From NCBI GenBank assembly GCA_030765055.1, contig CM060958.1:85507124-85571123 (forward strand): 64,000 nucleotides of DNA, written 5' to 3'. The position numbers and the translations under genes were made by a program. A model generated the notes under the pieces. It searched no databases and had not been told where the DNA came from. It saw nothing but the letters and a program-made list of their open reading frames with translations. Source of the stretch: Mantis religiosa (taxonomy: Eukaryota > Arthropoda > Insecta > Mantodea > Mantidae). Below, piece by piece: positions 12,234-22,040 of this stretch (position 1 is its first letter; each line of letters begins with the position of its first letter).

Positions 12234-13678
12234 TTAAAGAATATGAAGACATGCCCGGAAAAACGGGCTAAACCTCAAAATAAAAAAAAAATTGCGATAA
12301 GTTCTGCCCTCTGTTGCCGCAAGAGAGAGCTACCTTTTCTTGTGTTGGTCTATCTTCTAGCAATCATATAACGCTAAATAGAGAGATGTGAAGTTCTTGC
12401 GTTTCGTGATATCCTTTTCATATAATGTCAAAAAATGGTTAACCTGTTCATGCTCTGTGCCTGTCATCTAGTGGCACTCATGGTAACTAACATATAAACA
12501 GGATAACCAACAGAGCTACAGAAGTTTTAAATGCTTGTATCCTTTCAGTTTAACTATCATATTTTATGAAATCACCATAGTTTTAGTTGTAAGAATAAAG
12601 CGATACATGGAAAATAGACAAGTATTTAGCCTACTTCATAAGTAATAATTACTACAAACCGTAGTGCTTCAACAGTGCGTTATGTTGGTAAACTCTACTG
12701 TGGATATAAACAAACAATGGCAGAACTAGTACCCGGTCATACATTTTTGCCTTGTGATCGTGACTTCGGCCTTATAGAGAAAAGGAAGAGGTAATCAGCT
12801 TACATTTATGTTCCAGATCAGTGGATGGAGCTAGTGAGGAAAACCATTGTAAAGAATCCTTTTCATGTTTTCAAAATGATAACTAAAATGTTCATCTCTG
12901 CAAAGCCTCTTCTCGACAAAGTACAGAAAAGAACAGCTTCAGAATCAGGGCAAAAAGTATTCTTGAGCAAGGTGACATGCATGAAGGTATTTCAAGACCA
13001 CCCCTTTAAGTTATATTTTAAATACAATTACTGTGGTATTGAGGATTACGACACTTTGGACATTCGAAGGAAATAATATCTGGCAAACCATCCCTTACCT
13101 ATGTGCCATTTCCTTCAAAATACAATGGTCCAAGACCTATAAATCCTGAAAAATTAAAGAACTTACAGGATCTGATGAATTATATTCCACCAATTTATCA
13201 TGAGTACTATAAAACTCTTAAAACTGAGACCACAGCTTCTGAGAATATTACTTATAAAGCATTTTTTGGTCAGCCTGACTACAGCTAAAAAGTTTGTACC
13301 TAGTTTCCAAAATGATACACTTGTTGAAAAGTGGAATAATCCAACGTGTACCATGTATATATGCCAAAAGACACACCTATTAGTTTCACCTAAAATTGTA
13401 AAATGTATATAGAATAAAACTTAAGTAAAAGCTGACAAAGGTTTTCACTTTATTTTCGTTATTTTATTTTTATTGTTATTAGATGAGTCATGTTTTGGTT
13501 TCTATTAAGGATAACTCTGATAATATATACTGTATTCTTCAGACTTATATTCTCAGAAATGAAATAAAATAATGCTAACAATTTCTTTCAGCCTAATTCA
13601 CAAAATACTTGTTTCCTCCATTTTTAGAAAAACTGTGGGTTAACCCGTTTTACCGGGCATGTCTTCATATATTCTTAA
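12234..13678 (+). mobile_element. TTAA-flanked DNA transposon with inverted termini
   Basis: Both ends are bounded by TTAA (12234-12237 and 13675-13678). They carry matching inverted repeats: left AATATGAAGACATGCCCGG then AAAAACGGG, and right the complement of the same phrase with TAAAACGGG. Each terminus can fold on itself, because CCCGG and CGGG face each other across four or five bases. TTAA target sites are used by piggyBac and Kolobok superfamilies. The termini do not start with the CCY of typical piggyBac, so Kolobok-like or another TTAA user is more likely. The interior holds a transposase-like coding remnant. Confidence 0.75.
12715..13288 (+). pseudogene. Putative DDE-type transposase, C-terminal portion, broken
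   Basis: Within the TTAA element, plus-strand frames encode GHTFLPCDRDFGLIEKRKR, then YVPDQWMELVRKTIVKNPF, the segment DHPFKLYFKYNY through DTLDIRRK, and in a shifted frame MPFPSKYNGPRPINPEKLKN and PPIYHEYYKTLKTET. This resembles the C-terminal half of a protein family recurrent in insect genomes that carries an upstream DNC-GQN motif and the GHSFLPCDRDFG motif, which I recall as DUF7869-like. The frame breaks near 12794 and 13074. The N-terminal half, including the first acidic motif, was not found. The open parts are 12825-13076 and 13103-13288. Family naming is from memory. Confidence 0.55.
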
Positions 13679-14640
13679 CATATTTATGTGTCAATAACTC
13701 ATATATCTTGCATTATTCGGGAATGATCCGAAGTCCGCGATATTCGGAAGGAATTTTCCATTTTTTATACAACAGGTAAATCGTAAGAGATAGAGAAACA
13801 TAGTAAGCTGAAAAGTTAGGTACCTTTAAAATATAATTTATTTAAAGTAGTCATTTAAAAGATATCTGTTAATATTGGTTTGAACTTTTTACTATTTTTC
13901 ACATTAAAAAGTTGCCGCTATTCATCTATTTCTCGGATTTCTTAAAAACCAAATGGAATTTCTAGGTTGCTATGTAGTGACCGGTTATTAAAAATTTGGC
14001 TATCGATTCGATTTCCTCCACTTTTGCAGTTAATCGAAATATTTAATTCAACCCTTTTGCAAATGTTTAATTTGAGTGAAGTGTAGATAGAAAAATTAGT
14101 TTTAATTTTCGCCGAAACTATTAAAATATGTTGGGGGAGAAAGTAATGTGTGAAAAAGTCAATAACCAATACACATTTATAAAAACAATGAATTATTTTG
14201 GTAAACTAAAAAAGAAAATATTTAGGTTTGTATTCCTTACAATGTTATGAAGTGTGTTGTTATTTGAACAGACTTTACTTTTAGTGATTACTAGAGAATT
14301 TTATGTCATACAGACTCAATGCCACTCAAATTACAGAGGTAAACAAGGCAGGCGATGCTTGGAGTCTCTAATGGAGGTTTAAACTCAAGCTTCTACCGAG
14401 AGGCGAACTACCTGCTTCTGAGGAACCAAGAATTAAAGGGATATGAAACACTGTAACATGGGCGAAATTATGAATAGTATATGACATAAATTACAGTAAT
14501 CCAACAACTTACTTTATTAATTTATCGCTTAATTAAAGTATATGAAATATAACCTTCAACCCTGCAATTTCATATCGAAATTTAACCCGAAATAAATCTT
14601 CTTCAATCATTTAACTTTAAGGTTGTTTGTCAAAATGAAG
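13679..14640. other. No firm feature; weak tRNA-like trace near 14340-14420
   Basis: Mostly AT-rich. Near 14340-14420 the minus strand has GAGTTTAAACCTCC preceded by arm-like sequence, faintly like a tRNA B box, but too degenerate to call. Confidence 0.3.
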
Positions 14641-14652
14641 TTCAAACTGACA

Positions 14653-14815
14653 CGGGTAGCTGAGCTGGATGAAACGCAAAACATGAACTAGTGAATGGGA
14701 GGTCTGCGATTCTAATCCTACACGAACCATTTTCCCTTAGTTCACATAAACTGGGAAATGCCGGGAAGTTACCTTAAATATATGCTGGTGCTTTCCTTCC
14801 CAGATATTCTTTCTT
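14653..14815 (+). repeat. tRNA-like SINE fragment
   Basis: GGTAGCTGAGCTGG matches an A box and, after about 40 bases, GCGATTCTAATCCTAC matches a B box. A body with CTGGGAAATGCCGGGAAGTT and TGCTGGTGCTTTCCTTCC follows. It fits a tRNA-derived SINE of a family distinct from families 1 and 2. No tail or target duplication was seen. Confidence 0.55.
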
Positions 14816-16650
14816 TTCCTATTTGTATTTCAGTTCATGTATTATCAATATCCAACACTTGACGTATCGTGCGTAATAAGAAATAGTGTTAACCACTGTT
14901 AAAAGACGCCATAGAAATCAAAAGTCTGTTTTTTGTTATACCAAGTAATTCTTAATATTTGCAAAAAAATTCTCTCCGACCTAAAACGTCCTGGTTGCTC
15001 CTTAAGTTTTAAAAATCGCTTCGTAACTGAAGTTTCTGTAACTACTGGCAACTCTTATTTCTCAGCATTTAATATTTTAATTTATGTGTAATATGTAGCG
15101 AATAAAAAACAGTCGGAACCGAAGTTTCACTGAAGAAAAAGTTCAGAATTGGTATTGAAATGAGTTAATTATCTAAAGCTACACTTTTGGAATATTACGT
15201 TATTTTTTGCTTATAATTTCATTAGCTTTGATTAAAATACCAAATGTTTAAGATATTTGCTTAAAATAAAACACCTTTTCTAACATTCTAGCTTCCCTTG
15301 TGAAGTCTTGCTGATTGTAAAATCATATCGCTATACGTTTGCATAACAGATAAAGAAACAGACGAAAGATAATTGCACGAAAAATATAGATATCTTAAAA
15401 CACACAACCTATGTCAACAAATTTTATGAATTTAAACATTTCCAAGTTTCCGTTGGTCCTGGTTTGGATTTGAAAACACGTTAAAACTTGCACTAATTAA
15501 TTTATTTGCTTCTTGTGGTCATGAAAAGCAAATAATTTTATAAGTAGCATGTAGTGCATGCACGTTCTAAGCATGTTTTTTAGGTTCATGGGTCAGAAAA
15601 TATTTATTTCCTGTGAAATCTCGGAAAGACATTTGTGTTACTCTACTTACTGAAAGTTCAAAGCAGAGAAAATAGGAATGAAAAGAAAAACGTTGAAATT
15701 AGTAAGCTCAAACGTGTTGAAATCTCGATAGTATATTGGTTACATGAAATACATTTTAATTAGTTAAGCTATGAACGAATCTAACACAAAGAAAAATAAT
15801 AGATAATGCTATTACTTTTATCATATTTAAATGTTTTATTTTCAAGAAAACAATAGTTGCAGTTCTGTTCTGGGGACAGGAACAAACTATAAAATGGAAT
15901 CATGAATACATTCTTTCTTTAATAGCAGGAATGCATTACCTGCTCTTCAATGGCTTTCAGCTACGTTCGTCTGTAAAGCGGAAAATGTAATTTCCGATTT
16001 TGCTGCTTCGTTGCGACTGAAGCTTCAACACGTGTGTTTGGCGGGTCAGTTTCACAGAGGAATAAAGGAGTTTCTAGTGAACTGTATTCTTGCCTCGCAC
16101 TGGATATTGGACGGAACGGGTTCATAGTCGATCTGCCATTACCTTTACGGGTACGTATGATGACAGCTGTTTTCCAGTATATGGAACATTGTTCTTGGAG
16201 GCCATGCTTCTCTTCAGTGAAAATATGGGCAGCATTGACCCTCTACCGCGATAATAGGTTTGTTACTCTACCTAAATAATGAATACGTGCTTCCAGCGAA
16301 ATGTTGAAATGGAAATTTTCGGTTTGAATAAGAGACTCTACTCTGAGGATGGACACAGAAAGTAAAACTTTGTTCTTTAGAAACTCTGATGAAACTATTT
16401 CTCCTATCTCCTCCATGTGATTTTGTGTTTTGCAGTTATTCCGTAGAAGAGTTAGTGATCTTCGAATTCAAACGCAGATGAAATACATGCGGAAGACTGT
16501 CATTCAGTATCCATAGTGACCTGAAATTTAAACGCTGATAAAACTCTTTATACTTAGCCTAAACAGTTTTGACACTTTAAATCGTTGATCGAATTTTCTG
16601 CCTTTAATACAGCGTTATTCATTCCGCACTACCGGTGCCGATGCGCGCCG
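14816..16650. other. No recognised feature
   Basis: AT-rich to about 15950. The segment 15950-16300 is more balanced in composition and gives an 81-residue frame (16034-16279) that I cannot relate to any family. It lacks clear splice borders. Confidence 0.35.
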
Positions 16651-16659
16651 GAGCTATCG

Positions 16660-17650
16660 TGTGCCCTTCACTTGTCAATGCTCGCCACTAACATGAAGGG
16701 GCGCTTGGTTCTAGAGCAACCCACTGTCGTGTTTAATAGTTATTATAATTATCAATCACCAAGCCGTGTTCGCACAGAGTATATTCAAACGTTCCTTGCT
16801 GAAATGTGTCCTACCGGATTTACAATTCACGAGATTGTGAAGAAATTCGAGACCATTGTTACTATAGGAAACAAATAATGAACGCACAGCGTTAACAGAG
16901 GAAAAGTTAAATGAGATAGGCACATGTTTTGAACGTTTACCAACCAAATCCATCCCAAAATTAGCACAAAAGTGGGAAGTTTAGAGTCTTCTGCACATAG
17001 AGCAACTAAATTATTAAAGCTAAAACTGTATAAGTGTACAGGTGTCCATGCTTCAAACCAAGGAGACTCAGTATTATATTTGTTATGCATTATTATGAAT
17101 GGTTTCTCTCATCAGTGAATGACGGTTTAATTGATCTACAGTTTCTGTTCTTTCCCGATGAGGCACGTCCTCGATGGACGTGCCAAATGTCAAAACAGAC
17201 TATACTGGGCCTCTAAAATCCACATCGCTTTCAAGTAATCCCTCATTAAGACCGGAGACTTAGAGTTTGGGGTGCTGTTAGCGTTAACACATAATCGGTA
17301 CAATATCCTAGGTGCAGAATGAAGATGCAGGGAGGTACCGAAATGACATTTTGAGCATATTTTATCTTGAACTGACAGAAGAAGAGAAATCATATGGGGC
17401 ATTTCAACAAGATTCTGTTACTACCTATACATCAGAGGAGTTCATGAATAAAATTAGGGAAGTGTTTGAAGACAGAGTGATTAACTGATTAGTGCTGGGA
17501 GTATGCCCTCTCGCTTCCCTGATCTAACAGCGCGTGACTTTTATTTGTGGTGCAATCTTAAAGAAAAAGTTTACGAGAGAAATCCTCATGCGTTGGAAGA
17601 ACTAAACCAAATATTGGACATGCAATCGGAAACATTACTATGACCCAAAT
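16660..17650 (+). pseudogene. Degenerate IS630/mariner-like transposase
   Basis: Frames on the plus strand line up, with many breaks, to a DDE transposase. There is an N-terminal helix-turn-helix region (TFLAEMCPTGFTIHEIVKKF near 16790), a middle segment (LYWASKIHIAFK near 17200, GAVSVNT-like text near 17270-17350), then ELTEEEKSYGAFQQDSVTTY near 17380 with the second catalytic Asp. EFMNKIREVFEDRVI and, after a shift, LTARDFYLWCNLKEKVYERN carrying the third acidic position follow (17440-17590). Stops and frameshifts occur throughout. Terminal repeats were not found. This is an old, dead copy related to elements that elsewhere read QQDGATAHT and LTPPDFFLWGYLK. Confidence 0.65.
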
Positions 17651-17839
17651 TAATCGTGTGAATCAGAATGTGTTCTTCCAATATAATGCTCGTTTAGACC
17701 AGGGTGGATGATATTTCCAGCATCTTCTATAAGGTAAGAGATTTATACTTGCTTTATGCGCGTAGTTTATGTAGGAGCAAAGCCGGCTGTGGTACACCCA
17801 ATTGCGTACGGGCGAAATGTCGTTACCATTAGGATTTCA

Positions 17840-18421
17840 CTACATAGGCCACCATACTGGGCCTATTTTGACTATGCCCCCAAGTGGGGCACCCCCAGGA
17901 GGAAGGATGAGACGAAGGAGAGAGAGGGCGGCCGACTCAAGGAGCCACGGAAGTACAGAGGGAAGGGTCCTTAAAGTTTACTTAGAGACTTTCCCCAGGC
18001 CAGGACAACGCACACGCTCCCCTAGTGCGGGACGGCGACGAGCCCAGCAGCCGAGCCCCAAAGGTCCCTGACTGGAGGTTCCGAAAGGATCCCAGCATAG
18101 GCACGGAGACCGGCAACCGACCTACCGGAGAAGGAAGTAGTTTTCCTCAGAGCATATCATTCCGCCATGCACCGCCGAGGCACCCGCCGACACTTCTACA
18201 TTGAAAGAGATCACCAGATGAGAGATGGTGTGAAATGATAATGGAGATGAAATGGAGGGACAGGATATTCGGGAGATGTAATTAACCTACCCAGCATTCG
18301 TCTAACGATCCGGGAAAACCCTCGAAAAATCCATGTGTCAGTTAGGTCGGCCAAGGAAATGAACCTAGGCCTACTGAATGCTGGCCAAAGACGAAACCGC
18401 CTGAGCCATCCCGCTCGGTGA
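17840..18421 (-). repeat. Long GC-rich tRNA-headed repeat
   Basis: On the minus strand the element begins near 18421 with CGAGCGGGATGGCTCAGGCGG (A-box-like) and has CTAGGTTCATTTCC as a weak B box. It then shares wording with family 1 (GGGTTTTCCCGGATCGTTAGACGAATG, a near match to the GGGTTTTCCCTTATCC-GACGAATG phrase). The unusually long, GC-rich body runs to about 17840. The length (about 580 bp) is large for a SINE, so this may be a composite of a SINE and another repeat, or the 3' end of a LINE captured by a tRNA head. The 72- and 89-residue frames here are incidental. Confidence 0.5.
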
Positions 18422-18424
18422 AAT

Positions 18425-19615
18425 GTCGTTAGCTTTTAAATGAAGAACCCTGTAGCTTGAGAACCACAATTTAATGCATGTAATGCTATGATATATGTCT
18501 TTAGGAAAACCGCTACTTCACTTCCGTAGCACTCTAAGATACATTTTAAAAATTATCATAGCGCTGTCCCCTTTTACATACACGTGGGTGCAAGAAAACT
18601 AACACAAAAAGAAATGGGGTGATTCGCAGAAGACATGAAATATGTAGCTCTACGTCATCAAACATTTCCCCATTTGCATAGTTCCAACAAGTTAACTGAG
18701 CACTTGCTTACATCTCCCAGAATTTAACCGAAGGCTACCGCTGCCAATACATTATTATTAACTTAATGGTAGTCACGTTGAAAGAGCTTATACAATCATG
18801 ACGTCATAATTAACGAGAACACTACAATATAATTTTAAGTTACCATAAATTATATCCATCGATAGCCTACTTCTTGGTATCTTTTTCCACCAATGGCATT
18901 GATGCGGTTGTTCCAGCTATGTCAAGTAATTCACCAGATCTTATATCGCTACATTCCTATTCAATGTTAGACTTCGTGAAGACTTTCTGATATAAACATT
19001 GTGTCATTTTATCACTGCAGGTAATTCCTACCTTTAAAAGATTGAGTCTCTAATCATATTATAGTGAGATTGTCCGCTTAATCCCGTCCTCTCTTTCACT
19101 GAATATAACATTCACATTTGTTAGCTCGTTAGTTAACGCTTGTTTCCTGGGATGCCATTGACTCAAAATTTAAATGCTGGTTGGAAAAATAAGGAGAAAC
19201 GTAGCTCCTGTAATTTAGGGGCCATTGTCTCTTTCTTGCAGCCAAAGGCAGGTAAGACGAACGAAAACGAATGGGCAGAAAACCACTGCTCATAGAGGAA
19301 GACACAGATAATAAACTGCCCTTTTCTTTGATTCTTGCTCGCTCTACGCCTTGACTCCTTTCTCAAGGGGCTCAATGCCAAGGAATACCGCTAACGCGTC
19401 TCGACTTGCACAAGCTAAGGAGCGATAGATAGACTGATGCTCCTCGACTGGTAGGACACGTTGTACTACTTCGCAAACAACACTCAGCGGCTTTGTTAAT
19501 GCCCCAGCTCTATAAGAAACCGAATAGTACTCCTTCGTTTCTTTGCTACTTACAGGCTTTATATAGATGCAAGTGTTGGCAGTTGGTGTTGTGGAAGAAA
19601 ATGTGACTGTAGCTT
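18425..19615. other. No recognised feature
   Basis: Mixed composition without a coding or repeat signature I can support. Confidence 0.35.
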
Positions 19616-19616
19616 A

Positions 19617-20837
19617 TACATAAGTAGTCTGAAAAGTTTCCGACGTAATAAAAATACAAGACATATTTTTTCAGATTTTTTTTTTTTTTTGTTTTTTCAA
19701 CATACTCTCCTTGTAACCTCCCAGCGATACTCCCATTTCTGCAACCCGTCCAAGTAGTACCCGGCGCTTTTCTCTGCAAAATAATTGTTCACCAAGGTGA
19801 TTGCCTCTTCATTTGACGAAAATCTCTGTCCTCCGAGCGCAATTTTCAGATGAGGGAACAAACAGAAGTCGCTTGGGGCTAGATCTGGTGAGTAAAGCGG
19901 AGGATCAAGCAGTTCAAAACGTAATTCGTGGATTTTCACCATTGCAACCGCTGAGGCGTGAGACGGTGCGTTGTCTTAGTGAAAGAGAATTTTCTTTTTC
20001 GGCAAATGTGGCCGTCTTTTCCGCAAGTTCTGCCTTCAGCTAGTCAAGTAATGACGCGTAGTATGCTCCTGTAGTGGATTTTCCTTTTTGAATATAATCG
20101 ATTAAAATAACTCCATGTCTGTCCCAAAAAACAGCCACCATCACTTTCCCAGCAAAAAAAAAAAAGCTGTTTTCGCTATTTTTGGAGCCGGTTCCCCCTT
20201 TGTAGTCCACTGTTTGGACTGTAATTTTGTTTCGGGCGTATAATGGTGTATCCAAGTTTCATCTACAGAAATAAATCGGTGCCAAAACTCGGATTTATTG
20301 CGCCTAAACAGCGCCACCAGAGCGTTGGAAATGTTCATTCGAACAAGTTTTTGGTCTAACTTGAGTAAACGCGGTACTCAATGCCCGGACAGCGTTCTCA
20401 TGTCTAAATTTTGATTTAATATGTGACAGACACGTTCTTTTGACATGTTCATAGCCTCTGCTATCTCTCTCACTGTAATTCGGCGGTCGTCTAGCACCAT
20501 TTGGTGAACTTTGGCGATGTTTTCGTCAACTGCCTAAAATTTCACTGTGGTAAATGATGGTGCTGAGTCCCCATACACAGAATCCAACTCATCTTTGATT
20601 TGCGTAGGCGTAATTGCCTTTTAAAAATGTTTACTGGCAGCTCGATGCTCTATTTTGTCCATTTTCATAAAAACTCACATCAACTCACTCAAATGACTGT
20701 TACATAGCAACTGAACGTCCAAAATGGCTGAAACTTTGATAACTGTCAATATATGTAGAACGAAATTCACTCGCTTTTATTTAAGAGTGGCTGCCATCTT
20801 CATGTTGAGGCCAGAAACTTTTCAGACCACCCTCATA
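19617..20837 (-). mobile_element. mariner element, full length (~1.2 kb)
   Basis: Ends are inverted: left AGTAGTCTGAAAAGTTTCCG and right the complement of GGTGGTCTGAAAAGTTTCTGG, each next to TA, the mariner target site. The first few bases of the left end have diverged. The interior encodes a broken transposase on the minus strand. The length fits an intact mariner backbone. Confidence 0.85.
19690..20680 (-). pseudogene. mariner transposase, broken (DD34D type)
   Basis: The catalytic triad is readable: first Asp in SVDETWIHHYTPETK (about 20260), second in DNAPSHASA (about 19970), third in YSPDLAPSDFCLFP (about 19870). Between them lie KQWTTKGEPAPK and GKVMVAVFWDRHGVILIDYI. The glutamine codon before DNAPSH has become a TAA stop, and a poly(A) stretch near 20160 shifts the frame between the two open pieces (20040-20255 and 20141-20338). 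The N-terminal helix-turn-helix lies around 20400-20680 but is interrupted. The protein would have cut and pasted its own DNA at TA sites. It cannot do so now. Confidence 0.85.
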
Positions 20838-20959
20838 CAGCTTAATCTTAACGAGCATGTTTTGGTGTTCTGAATAGGTGTTCCTGTACATGATCTTGCT
20901 TATATATAATGTTTTGTTGATTGAAAATATAAGATTATATACTGAAACAGCCTACTTAC

Positions 20960-21137
20960 CCTTGAATAGGAGAGCCAGCGTTGTCTGCAGCATGTTGGCC
21001 TGGCTGAGACGTGCTGTTGGTTATACGTAAAGTTGTGTTATGCTTATGGAAGGTGTAGGATCGGCGATAGTCCAAGGTGTGCCAATGCTGCGAGGCCGTC
21101 AACCATGCTGGGTATTTACACTTGCTCGGCGAAGGAG
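20960..21137 (-). CDS. Exon A of an unidentified host gene (internal, 178 bp)
   Basis: A minus-strand open segment is bounded by a strong acceptor (GTGTCTGTTTCAG, ending 21138) and a perfect GTAAGT donor (20959-20954). It starts with the last two bases of a codon and ends with two bases of the next. It encodes PSPSKCKYPAWLTASQHWHT followed by LDYRRSYTFHKHNTTLRITN and a polar Ser/Gln/Gly tail ending SPIQ. Two NxT/S sequons (NTT, NST) suit a secreted or extracellular segment. Its 3' phase joins exon B at 5955-6119, giving SPIQ-G-YHNGG. The C-x-YP-x-WL...HWHTLDY...TLRI pattern recalls the arthropod DUF7042-DUF7045 extracellular family. I hold that weakly. No upstream exon was recognised. Confidence 0.75.
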
Positions 21138-21349
21138 CTGAAACAGACACATCAACCAATGTTCAGGGAAAACGAGCATTTGTGTGCCAAAGTATTTCAT
21201 AACGGCAACCTTAAAATAAATCTTTTATTTGTTAACGACGCTGCTAACTGCCAGGATCATACCAGTACTGTCAGTGTTTCGAAATTTCCTACCCTTTCAA
21301 ATGCTAGTAAATCTACTGATATGGGGTTGTCGCTTTTAAAAACATTTAT

Positions 21350-21415
21350 GAAGCAGCCCTCTGGGCTGGTTTTGAACCTGTGACAGATCAGCAGGCCAGC
21401 ACCTAATCGCAGAAA
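21350..21415 (-). repeat. tRNA-like fragment
   Basis: On the minus strand a GATTAGGTGCTGGCC arm is followed by a B-box-like CAGGTTCAAAACCAG. It is a short, degenerate trace, probably of a SINE head. Confidence 0.35.
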
Positions 21416-21744
21416 TGTTTATCTTGGAAACGTTCTTTATGAATAATTCGTTGAGACTAAATAGTCTTTAATGGTTAAATACTCAAATATCACTGACAAA
21501 TGCGGTCGTTTTATGGCAAGGCCAAGAAACATATTGTACTTCTTAGCTCAAAATAATGGTTTGCAAACCTTCCAAACTGCCCACCTTCCTGGCCCTATTA
21601 TCATGCTCTCTTAAAGTTATTACAAATGCTTTTCTACGAACATAATGTGGTATACAGGAAACGTTTTCAATATTGAGAATAATACAGTAGCTTTAAGAAA
21701 ACTACTGTATGCAAATGCAATGCAAACTTAAACAGCTTTTTATT

Positions 21745-22040
21745 TCAGCCCAAAATATTATTACTCATCTTATATTTGTTATTGTAAATTTATTTTAAAA
21801 ATCTTTTAGAAGAAATAGCTACGAAATATCGACAGTGTTTGTGATGTGAGCGAGATTAAAGAATGTGTGAAAGAAACATCTGTGATAATGTGAGCTATGA
21901 ATGTTAAATTACATGTGCAGGCGTTGGTTGTGTTAGCAACGCAAATCAGTAATCCTTTTATTTTTCATTGGAGACGCCAAAGGGATTAGACATGGTTTTT
22001 TCTTTATCTGCTTATAAAGTTATTCAGTTATTACATTTTC
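21745..22040 (+). repeat. Dispersed repeat R1, copy 2
   Basis: Homologous to 10500-10800 (see that entry) and in the same orientation. The copies are well diverged. Neither end shows a tail or inverted repeat, so I cannot say whether it is a non-autonomous DNA element, a LINE 3' end or an old duplication. Confidence 0.65.

Noticed and set aside
17756..18071. Arginine/proline-rich ORFs
   Set aside because: They arise from the GC-rich body of a tRNA-headed repeat and have no family resemblance.
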